Of a stretch of DNA of 64,000 bases, positions 29,827 to 37,425 are shown in pieces. Made by a program: the position numbers and the translations under genes. The notes beneath the pieces are model-generated. The model did no database searches. It saw only the letters and a program-made list of their open reading frames with translations, and was not told the origin of the DNA. Source of the stretch: Cyclobacterium qasimii M12-11B (GTDB lineage: Bacteria > Bacteroidota > Bacteroidia > Cytophagales > Cyclobacteriaceae); assembly GCF_000427295.1 (NCBI RefSeq), contig NZ_ATNM01000197.1, positions 62,001 to 126,000 on the forward strand. The letters run 5' to 3'. Every line of letters starts with the position of its first letter. Positions within the stretch are counted from its first letter, which is position 1.

Positions 29827-29847
29827 ATGAATAATTAGGTTATTCAT
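29827..29847. promoter_or_regulatory. palindrome upstream of wza, possible operator
   Basis: ATGAATAA-ttagg-TTATTCAT is a perfect 8-bp dyad with a 5-bp spacer, 58 bases before the wza start. Binding by a regulator is inference only. Confidence 0.35.
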
Positions 29848-30090
29848 AATTTTAACCATAAAGCAACTGTAAAGATAATTATTCCTTTCTTTAAGGGACA
29901 ACCTTTGCCTATTAAAGGCGAAATAATAAATATAATTTATTTCTTTGTCAACGCTGCGAAATTGGCCCTTGAAATTATTTTTTTCTCTACAAACAAGATT
30001 TACCTGTAGGCGATGATGTTAGCCCGTGCCAACTTGGAATTGTAAGAATCAACGATGCTATCTTAAAGCAATTCTCAATCTTAATGGAAA

Positions 30091-30122
30091 CAAAAAAAGC
30101 ATGGGCCAATCGACCCATGCTT
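30091..30122 (-). terminator. rho-independent terminator after the fasciclin gene
   Basis: On the minus strand a 9-bp stem (AAGCATGGG / CCCATGCTT, 30097-30105 with 30114-30122) runs into seven T residues, 25 bases past the stop codon. Confidence 0.85.
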
Positions 30123-30147
30123 ATAAAATTAACCCTCTATTAAAAAA

Positions 30148-31089
30148 TTATGGTAGCATCACTTTGTCAATCACATGAATGACTCCATTTGTTGCATGAA
30201 CATTTAACAAATCTGTGTTTAGATTTGCCTCTTCAATTTTTAAATCGCTCAAATCTACAGTTAGTGTCTCATCTGTGAGCAAAGTAGGTAGTTCAGCAGC
30301 ATCTCTTAAATCTTGAGAAAAAGCCCTTGCAGGTACTACATGATACAACAATACATTCTCTAAGGTCTCAAGCGCAATGTCTTCATATCCTGTTACTCCT
30401 AAATCATCGTACAATTGAAGAAAAGCAGCATCTGTAGGGGCAAATACTGTCAAATCATCTTCCATCCCACCATTCACAGCATCTACTAAACCTGCTCTTG
30501 ATAAGGCTCCAACCAGCTGTGTAAATTCCGGTGTAGCCGATTGAGCAAAATCTGTAGCGATACCAGCTATGGACATTGTTGGCTTCATTAACACATTGTC
30601 AATTACATGGATTACACCATTGGAGGCATCAATATCTGTTTCGGTTACTTCCGCGTTTCCATTAATCCACACTTTGTTATCTGTAGAAATGCTTACATAG
30701 AATGGAGAACCTTCCAAAGAAGTAACGCTTCCACTACTTACAGCAGAAGATGGCACATCAGCGGCAACCACATGGTACATTAATATATCTTTTAAGGCGT
30801 CTTCTGAAACGTTATTCACATCCGTTATCCCTGCATCAATGAATGCTTGATTTGTAGGGGCAAATAGGGTAAATGGTCCGTCAGCACTAAGCGCATCTAC
30901 CAAACCAGCTCTCTGGACAGCTAGCACCAAAGTAGTAAACCGGCTATCGCTTATGGCTAGTTCTACAACATTTTTATCTTCGGCTTCCATAGGCTTAGGA
31001 TCATCGTCTGAACAGCTAGCAGCAAAAAGAACAATTGCGGAGAGAAACAGTCCTAATAATTTTTGAGAATTTTTAAATTTAGTGTGCAT
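30148..31089 (-). CDS. fasciclin domain-containing lipoprotein (two FAS1 domains)
   Basis: This is a 313-residue surface or periplasmic lipoprotein. The signal peptide ends in a lipobox with Cys26 (FAASC) followed by SDDDPKP, an acidic linker. Two FAS1 domains follow, about residues 41-172 and 177-313. Each has the H1-type TLFAPTNQAFID / TVFAPTDAAFLQ box, the YHVV box (LMYHVVAADVPS and LLYHVVPARAFS), and the H2-type NGVIHVIDNVLM / NGVIHVIDKVML box. FAS1 proteins act in cell adhesion and matrix binding. The gene is alone, with a terminator downstream and a gap with repeated ATTGGTTT motifs upstream. Confidence 0.93.
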   Translation of the reverse strand: MHTKFKNSQKLLGLFLSAIVLFAASCSDDDPKPMEAEDKNVVELAISDSRFTTLVLAVQRAGLVDALSADGPFTLFAPTNQAFIDAGITDVNNVSEDALKDILMYHVVAADVPSSAVSSGSVTSLEGSPFYVSISTDNKVWINGNAEVTETDIDASNGVIHVIDNVLMKPTMSIAGIATDFAQSATPEFTQLVGALSRAGLVDAVNGGMEDDLTVFAPTDAAFLQLYDDLGVTGYEDIALETLENVLLYHVVPARAFSQDLRDAAELPTLLTDETLTVDLSDLKIEEANLNTDLLNVHATNGVIHVIDKVMLP

Positions 31090-31096
31090 GATTTTA

Positions 31097-31140
31097 ATTG
31101 GTTTAAGTTTTCATTGGTTTAATTCATTGGAAACCAACCA
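31097..31140. repeat. short repeats (ATTGGTTTAA twice, with inverted copy) upstream of the fasciclin gene
   Basis: ATTGGTTTAA occurs at 31097-31106 and 31113-31122. TTGGTTT at 31114-31120 pairs with AAACCAA at 31131-31137 as a 7-bp hairpin. It lies 8-50 bases before the fasciclin start. The rest of the 345-bp gap up to gldB holds no gene that I can see. Confidence 0.45.
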
Positions 31141-31434
31141 ATCAAATTAATTTTGTTAATTTTCATTAAGTTTTATTAAACACTATACTGGTAGGCATTA
31201 AACTGCTTCTAATTGAGGCCCAAATCTTTATAATCGTATATTTTCACCCTTTTTTATCACCGGGAAAAAAAATGCTAACGTCAATAAAAATTAAATCTTA
31301 TTATAAAGCATTTTGTCTATTGAAAATTCAGGGATGGACATTCTGTTAACCTCATTACCTGATATTTTTAAGCTGATTCAATGATGTCTACCAATTGTTA
31401 AACATATTAAGCGCTATTGCCTAACTTTGCATGC

Positions 31435-32442
31435 ATGAAACGATTCAAATTTTTAATGACCGTTCTATTACCAATTGCTATTCAAATTGGATGTAACCGA
31501 TCCAATGAGGAATGTGAAATCCCTTCTGGTTATAAGGAAAATATTGCTTCCCTAGATATTCTGAGAATGGAGGATTTATTCTTTGGAGACCTTAGCAAAG
31601 ATAAAATGATGTCAAACCTGGAATCCTATCCCCAGTTTACAACAGCTATGTTTGCCAACATGGGTATTGAGAATCAAGATCAACTGGCGGATGAGTTACT
31701 TTTGATCCATCAGGACAGTGGAATGGTGGAGTTATACCAGGAAGTAAAAGCTCATTTTGGAGACATTAGTGATATCAAAAATGATTTGGAGATTGCTTTT
31801 GCTGGAATAAAATACCATTACCCCAACTATAAAGTGCCAGCAGTTTACACTTTTGTTAGTGGCTTTGGCAGTGACCTAATCGTCACTGAAGATGTAATAG
31901 TGATTGGATTGGACTACTTTCTGCCTAATGATCATAAATTCCAGCCTGTGGACTTGCCGTATTACATATTAAAAAGGTACAACAAAGCCCACCTTGTTCC
32001 AACCATCGTTACAGCCATCTCCTCTCAGTTTAATAAAACAAAGCTTACAGACCGTAGCCTTCTAGCTGAAATGATCTATTACGGCAAATCCTATCACTTC
32101 ACCAAAACTATACTGCCCTGCACTTCTGATGAATTAATTATTGGTTACGAAACAGACGAAATCCTTGGTAGCTACGCCAATGAAGAAATGATTTGGGGGC
32201 ATTTTATTGAAAATGAATTGTTGTTTGAAACCAATCCATTTGAAATTAGAAAGTATACTGGTGAAGCCCCATTCACGGATGTTATTAGTCCAGATGCACC
32301 GGGAAGAATTGGAAGATGGATAGGTTGGAATATCGTAGATGATTACCAATCCAATAATGATTTAAACCTTATGGAGCTGATGAAGCAAGATGATGCACGA
32401 CTAATATTTAAAAATTCAGGGTACAAACCCAGGAGGCCTTAG
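31435..32442 (+). CDS. gliding motility lipoprotein GldB-like
   Basis: The protein has 335 residues from the ATG at 31435. A longer frame begins at a TTG (31417) but has no reason to be used. MKRFKFLMTVLLPIAIQIGC is a lipoprotein signal peptide with Cys20. The mature part has family features: AVYTFVSGFGSDLIVTEDVIVIGLDYFLPND (about residues 140-170) and the C-terminal APGRIGRWIGWNIVDDY. GldB-type proteins are lipoproteins needed for gliding in Flavobacterium, and related proteins occur in many non-gliding Bacteroidota. Whether this organism glides cannot be told from one gene. It converges on a glycosyltransferase gene with 21 bp between. Confidence 0.82.
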   Translation: MKRFKFLMTVLLPIAIQIGCNRSNEECEIPSGYKENIASLDILRMEDLFFGDLSKDKMMSNLESYPQFTTAMFANMGIENQDQLADELLLIHQDSGMVELYQEVKAHFGDISDIKNDLEIAFAGIKYHYPNYKVPAVYTFVSGFGSDLIVTEDVIVIGLDYFLPNDHKFQPVDLPYYILKRYNKAHLVPTIVTAISSQFNKTKLTDRSLLAEMIYYGKSYHFTKTILPCTSDELIIGYETDEILGSYANEEMIWGHFIENELLFETNPFEIRKYTGEAPFTDVISPDAPGRIGRWIGWNIVDDYQSNNDLNLMELMKQDDARLIFKNSGYKPRRP

Positions 32443-32463
32443 TCTAAAAAAGGACTGTGTTTT

Positions 32464-33671
32464 TCAGCTATATTTAGGCAAAGCTGATTTTAAAGGCTGC
32501 TTCTTTTGAACCAGGAAGGCAAGCAACTTTTGTTGTGCCTCCTTTTTATCAAAATTATTTTCTGCAATTTCCCGAGACTTTTGACCCATTTGATTAAGGA
32601 GGGATGGGTTTTTCTCTAGTTTTTCCAGCTCCTCTATTAATAACGTGACATCTGCGGTATTGTGAAAAAAGCCCATACCTTCTTTTAATATAAGCTCATA
32701 AATCCAACCTTTGAAATTCACAACGACTGGTAAACCCATTGCCAAAGCATCAAAAAATTTGTTAGGACTGCTGCTTTCCAATGCTTTTAAAGGCAGGAAA
32801 GAAATATAAGCCAGGTCTGCATTTTCCAATTGTTTTTTAACGGCTATTTTATTAGCAAAGGCAATAAAAAGACATTGGTTAATGCCAACCGCCATGTTTT
32901 TTTCTTTAGCCTTTCTAGCGCATTTCCGTCCCCCATCAATTCAAAACGCCAGTTTTTACCTAATTTCAATGCTTCCCAAGCCAGGTCTAAGAACTGATCA
33001 AGCCCATTGACTTCTCCAATGGCCCCAGAATATAAAAGGGTTAATGGCTGCTTGGCAAAATCTCGGGTTTCAACAGCCAAGTCTTTTGGCATGAAGAAGA
33101 CATTGTCAGAAAAATTAGGGATTAACGCTACCCTCTTTTTAGGGAAACGGGATTTAATATAGTTCTGAATTCCCGGAGAGAGTGATACAATTCTGTCTGC
33201 CTCCTGGTAAATTTTAGACTCCACTCGATACAGTAGCTTTTTAACAATTGGATTCCTGATTTTCAAAACCTGTATTGGAGCCTCGGGCCAAAGATCCCTG
33301 ACTTCAAAAACAAAAGGGATGTTCCAGGTCTTTTTTGCCCAAACACCTATCCATCCAGTAGTAAGCGGAGTAGAAGAAATGTAAAATAAATCTGGTGATT
33401 CCAGTGTTGAAATTAATCTCTTGGCTTGTTTATAAAAGCGATAAAATGCCAGAATCCTTTCCCATACAGAGAACTCAGCCCGATAGGGGACCGGAAGGTA
33501 ATGCACCTTCACTGCTCCATCTTCACATACTTTATAAGATTTTTCATTGTGAGCAGTAATCATCTCCACCTTGATGCCCTCCTTAGCAAGTCCTTGAGCG
33601 AGATGATAAGATCTCACCGCTCCTCCTTGATCTGGTCTTAGGTAATATTGATGGATGTAAATTATTCTCAT
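32464..33671 (-). CDS. glycosyltransferase family 4, WbuB-like (frameshifted in this sequence)
   Basis: This GT-B enzyme starts MRIIYIHQYYLRPDQGGAVRSYHLAQGL and has the WbuB-type segments FEVRDLWPEAPIQV and LLYSGAIGEVNGLDQFLDLA. The frame stops in KKKTWR; adding one base to the T7 run at 32897-32903 continues it as LKKKNMAVGINQCLFIAFAN and on through YISFLPLKALESSSPNKFFDALAMGLPVVVN, the donor-binding half. The corrected protein has 402 residues. WbuB-like enzymes transfer N-acetyl-fucosamine in O-antigen synthesis; the sugar here is inferred weakly. Its ATG overlaps the asnB stop by 4 bases, so it is co-translated with an amidotransferase. Confidence 0.88.
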
Positions 33672-35473
33672 TGGGTGTTTTTATTGATCCACTCTGAAAG
33701 TAGAAACACATTAAATAACAACAAATAATGGTCTTGAATATGGTTTTCAGGATGTTTTAATAGGGATTGCCATTCCTTAGGAACCAAGCCTCCATATTTA
33801 TTGCCAAAATCTAAAATCGCCGAACTCATTTTAATTCTAAAACCAGGATGATGAAGGAACCACTCCTTAATAGGGAGACCAAATCCAGATTTTTTTCTTT
33901 CTGCAATATTCCCAAGTCCCTCGGCTATCAATATTTCTTTTATCCAGGATTTAGGTGTGGTAGTAATTAACTGTTCCTCGCTCATCTCCTTACTCAAGGC
34001 CACCAATGTCCAATCTAGAAATGGCGCCCTTCCTTCAATCCCATGTGCCATGCAGGCATTGTCATGGATTTTCAACAAATCATGTACCAGATAAAATGCT
34101 TGATCATAGGCCAATGCATTTTTATAATTGCTACCTGATTTAGGATAGTGGTCTTCCAACACCCTCCCTAATTTTTCAGGAACAGGATTAAGGGCTGCAA
34201 AATTAATAAAAGTACGGTCAGGATTCTTATGAATACCCTTCAAAAACTTTTTCTGACTTCTGCTAAATAAAGGCATATCCTGAAGGAATTGAGATACGCC
34301 ATGCCACAAATTTGGCCTTTTTAGATAGGTTTTGAAAGCCATATGCCTATTGTATCCACCAAACAACTCATCAGCACCAACACCGCTGACGAGTACTTTC
34401 ACCCTTTTCTTAGCTTCCCTGGCTATCAGCCATGTCAAATAGCTCGCACTGTCTCCTACAGGCTGATCCAACTGGGAAAGGTATTCTTCCCATGTTTGTA
34501 AAAAAAACGCAGGTCCTATTTTAATCTCCTGGTTACCTCCACCATACTTCTTCGTCAAATTGGCAGCAAAGTCTGCATCACTGTTTTTGCCCCGATAAGG
34601 AGAGTCAAAACCGATCGTATAGGTCGGCAGTGGAATTCCAGTCTCTTTGAACCAAATATGGTACAAAAGCGAACTATCCGCACCTCCACTTAGTATCATT
34701 CCCACAGGCACTTCTGCTGTAAAATGTTTGAGAATGGCCTCAACAAGGCATTGTTTAAATATTTTTTGATTAGGTACTGGACTGTTTAAGCCAGTAGCCA
34801 CATTTACGGCGAATTTTGTTACTTCTTTTTTACTTCCATCTAAACCGAAAATGGCTATTTGTCCAGGCAATAATTCTTTGACATTTTTGAAAAATGAAGC
34901 GGTGGGCATAGAAGTTCTCAGGTACCAATAAGGCAGCACCTGCTGAGCATCAATACTAGCATCAACCTTTCCGGAGTGGACAAGGCAAAGTGCTTCAGAA
35001 GAACAAATTAATTTATTTTCATGGTGATGGTAATACAAGGATTTCATCCCTACCGGATCCCTTACCAAAAGGATTTCACTTTTATTGATATCGACAAAGA
35101 CGAAGGCAAACATCCCTTCCAGATGCTTAATGCCTTCTTTTCCTTTTAAGAGCAACCATTGGAACAATACTTCTCCATCAGAACGCGTTTTAAAAATCAC
35201 ACCCTCACTGATGAGTTGATTTTTCAACTCCTGGAAGTTGTACAAAAAACCATTCCATGACAAGAAAGCACTTTTCTCCTTATTCGTGATAGGCTGATTG
35301 GCTTCATCCCTTGAATCCAGGATTTTCAATCGATTGGATGCCAGAAATACGCCATCGGTGACTTTTATAATTCCGCTATGATCTGGCCCTCGATGAGTGC
35401 AACTTTCGACCATATTGGCAATAGCCATCTCATCTGTAGCAGATGTGTCTACCAACAAATGTACTCCACACAT
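33668..35473 (-). CDS. asnB: asparagine synthase (glutamine-hydrolysing), AsnB family
   Basis: This 601-residue protein has the N-terminal class II glutaminase domain starting MCGVH (nucleophile Cys2 after Met removal) with CTHRGPDHSG. The C-terminal synthetase domain has the PP-loop SGGADSSLLYH near residue 264 and SGVGADELFGGYNRH near residue 366. The enzyme uses glutamine and ATP to amidate a carboxylate, normally aspartate. Because it overlaps a glycosyltransferase gene by 4 bases, it may instead amidate a sugar acid in a surface glycan, as AsnB-like enzymes of O-antigen loci do; both are possible. The TAATG overlap with nth upstream shows it is in one operon with a repair gene. Confidence 0.88.
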   Translation of the reverse strand: MCGVHLLVDTSATDEMAIANMVESCTHRGPDHSGIIKVTDGVFLASNRLKILDSRDEANQPITNKEKSAFLSWNGFLYNFQELKNQLISEGVIFKTRSDGEVLFQWLLLKGKEGIKHLEGMFAFVFVDINKSEILLVRDPVGMKSLYYHHHENKLICSSEALCLVHSGKVDASIDAQQVLPYWYLRTSMPTASFFKNVKELLPGQIAIFGLDGSKKEVTKFAVNVATGLNSPVPNQKIFKQCLVEAILKHFTAEVPVGMILSGGADSSLLYHIWFKETGIPLPTYTIGFDSPYRGKNSDADFAANLTKKYGGGNQEIKIGPAFFLQTWEEYLSQLDQPVGDSASYLTWLIAREAKKRVKVLVSGVGADELFGGYNRHMAFKTYLKRPNLWHGVSQFLQDMPLFSRSQKKFLKGIHKNPDRTFINFAALNPVPEKLGRVLEDHYPKSGSNYKNALAYDQAFYLVHDLLKIHDNACMAHGIEGRAPFLDWTLVALSKEMSEEQLITTTPKSWIKEILIAEGLGNIAERKKSGFGLPIKEWFLHHPGFRIKMSSAILDFGNKYGGLVPKEWQSLLKHPENHIQDHYLLLFNVFLLSEWINKNTQ

Positions 35474-36162
35474 TATTTTGTAGTCGTTTTTTTAGCGGCG
35501 ACTTGCTCAAATTCTATTTCGTTGCGATTTTTTTCATAATACCGGCAAATTTCAGTGATACTGCATTCATGACATTTGGGCTTCCGGGCCAAGCACACGT
35601 ATCTACCGTGTAGGATTAACCAATGATGCGCTTTATGAATCACCTCTTTTGGTAGATGCCGTACAAGGTCTTTTTCTACTTCCAATGGGGTTTTGACTTT
35701 CTGGGCTACTAGTCCCAATCTCTTTGAAACCCTAAATACATGGGTGTCTACCGCCATATTTGGCTGATTCCACACAACGCTAGTAATGACATTGGCCGTT
35801 TTTCTACCCACACCAGGAAGTTTAATAAGCTCATCAACAGTATCTGGAACTTCAGCATTAAAATCTTCTACTAGCATTTTACCCAAACCTAAAAGGTGTT
35901 TGGTTTTGTTATTTGGATAAGAGACTGTTTTGATATAAGGGAACAATTGATCAAAATCACTTGCTGCCAAATGCTCAGGACTAGGGAAGTCTCTGAAAAG
36001 TGGTGGGGTTACGATGTTTATACGTTTATCAGTGCATTGGGCACTTAATACTACTGCCACTAACAATTGAAAGGTCGATTCAAACTTCAATTCAGTCTCA
36101 GCCACAGGCATATTCTCTGAAAAATGTTCGACAAATGCCTTATAACGTTCTTTTTTTAACAT
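35473..36162 (-). CDS. nth: endonuclease III
   Basis: This 229-residue bifunctional DNA glycosylase/AP lyase removes oxidised pyrimidines. The helix-hairpin-helix LPGVGRKTANVITS carries the catalytic Lys121, and the catalytic Asp139 is in AVDTHVFRVSKRLG. The C-terminal 4Fe-4S cluster motif C-x6-C-x2-C-x5-C (CLARKPKCHECSITEIC) is complete. The stop of nth overlaps the start of asnB by one base (TAATG). The upstream neighbour is the small anti-sigma-like gene and the ECF sigma factor, which is a frequent Bacteroidota arrangement. It probably has its own promoter because a terminator lies upstream, at 36301-36337. Confidence 0.95.
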   Translation of the reverse strand: MLKKERYKAFVEHFSENMPVAETELKFESTFQLLVAVVLSAQCTDKRINIVTPPLFRDFPSPEHLAASDFDQLFPYIKTVSYPNNKTKHLLGLGKMLVEDFNAEVPDTVDELIKLPGVGRKTANVITSVVWNQPNMAVDTHVFRVSKRLGLVAQKVKTPLEVEKDLVRHLPKEVIHKAHHWLILHGRYVCLARKPKCHECSITEICRYYEKNRNEIEFEQVAAKKTTTK

Positions 36163-36300
36163 GACAATCTTTTACTTTAATACCCAAATTGCCTAATCGG
36201 GGATACATTTCTAATTCACTTGCTAAGGTCTTTATTTTTTAGTATTGGCAATACTAAATTTGATACTAATATCCCTATCTCCTTGGATTGGGATAATTGC

Positions 36301-36337
36301 AAAAAAAATTCCTGTCGTTTTGGTGAAACGACAGGAA
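36301..36337 (-). terminator. rho-independent terminator after the sigma/anti-sigma pair
   Basis: On the minus strand, a 12-bp stem (TTCCTGTCGTTT with AAACGACAGGAA, 36309-36320 and 36326-36337, loop 5) runs into eight T residues. As the sequence stands it lies inside an open frame (36216-36593), which suggests that frame is too long. Confidence 0.85.
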
Positions 36338-36354
36338 ATATACTGTTGTTGGTG

Positions 36355-36587
36355 TTATACTTTTTCCAGTCCTTTGGACCGTGCCTTTTTTTAATGGCGT
36401 TAATAATGCTATCGGAAGGTTCGATCAGGACGATATCCAATTTTTCAATTGTGCTTAGCAAATCGATGTACTCCTGCATTAGCTGTTGGTCATCTTGCAA
36501 GAGTTGCACCAATTGATCATTCTCCTCTTCCTCCATTTCCTGATAAATATACCTTATCAGGTCATTTGTCGTAAAAGATTTGGTCAT
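36355..36587 (-). CDS. small anti-sigma-factor-like protein (frame extended by a probable base loss)
   Basis: The open frame on this strand extends from 36593 to 36216 (125 residues), but it runs straight through a strong terminator. The start most likely is the ATG at 36587 (MTKSFTTNDLIRYIYQEMEEEENDQ). Adding one base to the T5 run at 36361-36365 makes the protein end as GPKDWKKV at 36355, 18 bases before the terminator hairpin, giving 77 residues. That length and the NDLIRYIYQEM opening fit small proteins often encoded after ECF sigma factors in Bacteroidota, probably anti-sigma-like. No zinc-binding HxxxCxxC motif is present. It overlaps the sigma gene by 26 bases, suggesting translational coupling. 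Function is inferred from the position only. Confidence 0.6.
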
Positions 36588-37164
36588 AGGCAATATTTAT
36601 TTGTTTGAGTTTCTTTCGTAAATTGATAAGGGCATAACGCATTCTTCCCAAGGCGGTATTTATGCTCACTCCAGTCTGCTCTGCAATTTCCTGGAAACTT
36701 AAATCCATGTAATGCCTCATGATCAAAACTTGTTTTTGACTCTCAGGCAATTCCTCAATCAACTGCCTAACCAAAGCATACGTCTCCTCCTTTACCTTCA
36801 CATCCTCTACATTCTGTTCGGCAAAATGTAAAGTATTAAAAACATTTGACCCGTCTTCCATCACCACCATAGGATAGCGTTTCATTTTTCTAAAATGATC
36901 AATAGCTAAATTGTGTGCTATCCGCATTAACCATGGCTGGAATTTACCTTCTTCATTATAGCGATCAGAGTTGAGTGTTTGGACGACTTTTACAAATACG
37001 TCTTGTAACAGATCCTCAGCTACACCCTGCTCTTTTACTATCATCAAAATTGTAGTATAGACTTTGGTCTTGTATTTATCAACCAGCCTTTCGAAGGCTA
37101 CCTCACTACCATTCCTATATTGTGAAATTAATTCACTGTCTTTAGGTCCTACCCTTATACTCAT
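36562..37164 (-). CDS. RNA polymerase sigma factor, sigma-70 family (ECF type)
   Basis: The 200-residue protein begins MSIRVGPKDSELISQYRNGSEVAFERLVDKY with an ATG at 37164. A TTG-started extension to 37221 exists but has no support. Region 2 contains AEDLLQDVFVKVVQTL and FQPWLMRIAHNLAIDHFRK; region 4 contains ELPESQKQVLIMRHYMDLSFQEIAEQTGVSINTALGRMRYAL, a complete helix-turn-helix. It directs RNA polymerase to a set of promoters unknown here. The downstream small anti-sigma-like gene overlaps it. No transmembrane sensor is in the operon, so control is likely cytoplasmic. Confidence 0.92.
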   Translation of the reverse strand: MSIRVGPKDSELISQYRNGSEVAFERLVDKYKTKVYTTILMIVKEQGVAEDLLQDVFVKVVQTLNSDRYNEEGKFQPWLMRIAHNLAIDHFRKMKRYPMVVMEDGSNVFNTLHFAEQNVEDVKVKEETYALVRQLIEELPESQKQVLIMRHYMDLSFQEIAEQTGVSINTALGRMRYALINLRKKLKQINIAYDQIFYDK

Positions 37165-37425
37165 AAAACAGATATTTAAATAACGTAGAGTTTTATCCCA
37201 TATTGTAGATTTTGCAGCCAATGATTAATAACTTCATTCTCAAATGTATAGAATCAGTCCAGAATTCACAATTTTTTTGTACTTTTTTATGATAAATAGC
37301 ATCATAAAAAATAGAAGACAGAAGAATATTCCTTTTGTTAAAAAAAGCACCAAACACTCTATTGCAATATTATGCGATTTCTCAGAATGTAACAATTAAA
37401 GTACCAAAATTACTGAAATTGAAAT

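Larger units (their letters stand above)
29770..30147. other. leader region of the exopolysaccharide operon and 3' end of the fasciclin transcript
   Basis: This 378-bp gap contains the fasciclin-gene terminator (30091-30122) and an 8-bp palindrome at 29827-29847. The promoter of the glycan operon must lie here; no TAnnTTTG element was found on the minus strand. No gene is apparent. Confidence 0.5.

Noticed and set aside
36216-36354. C-terminal part of the 125-codon anti-sigma frame
   Set aside because: It is translated from a terminator and beyond; considered non-coding after correction of the T run.
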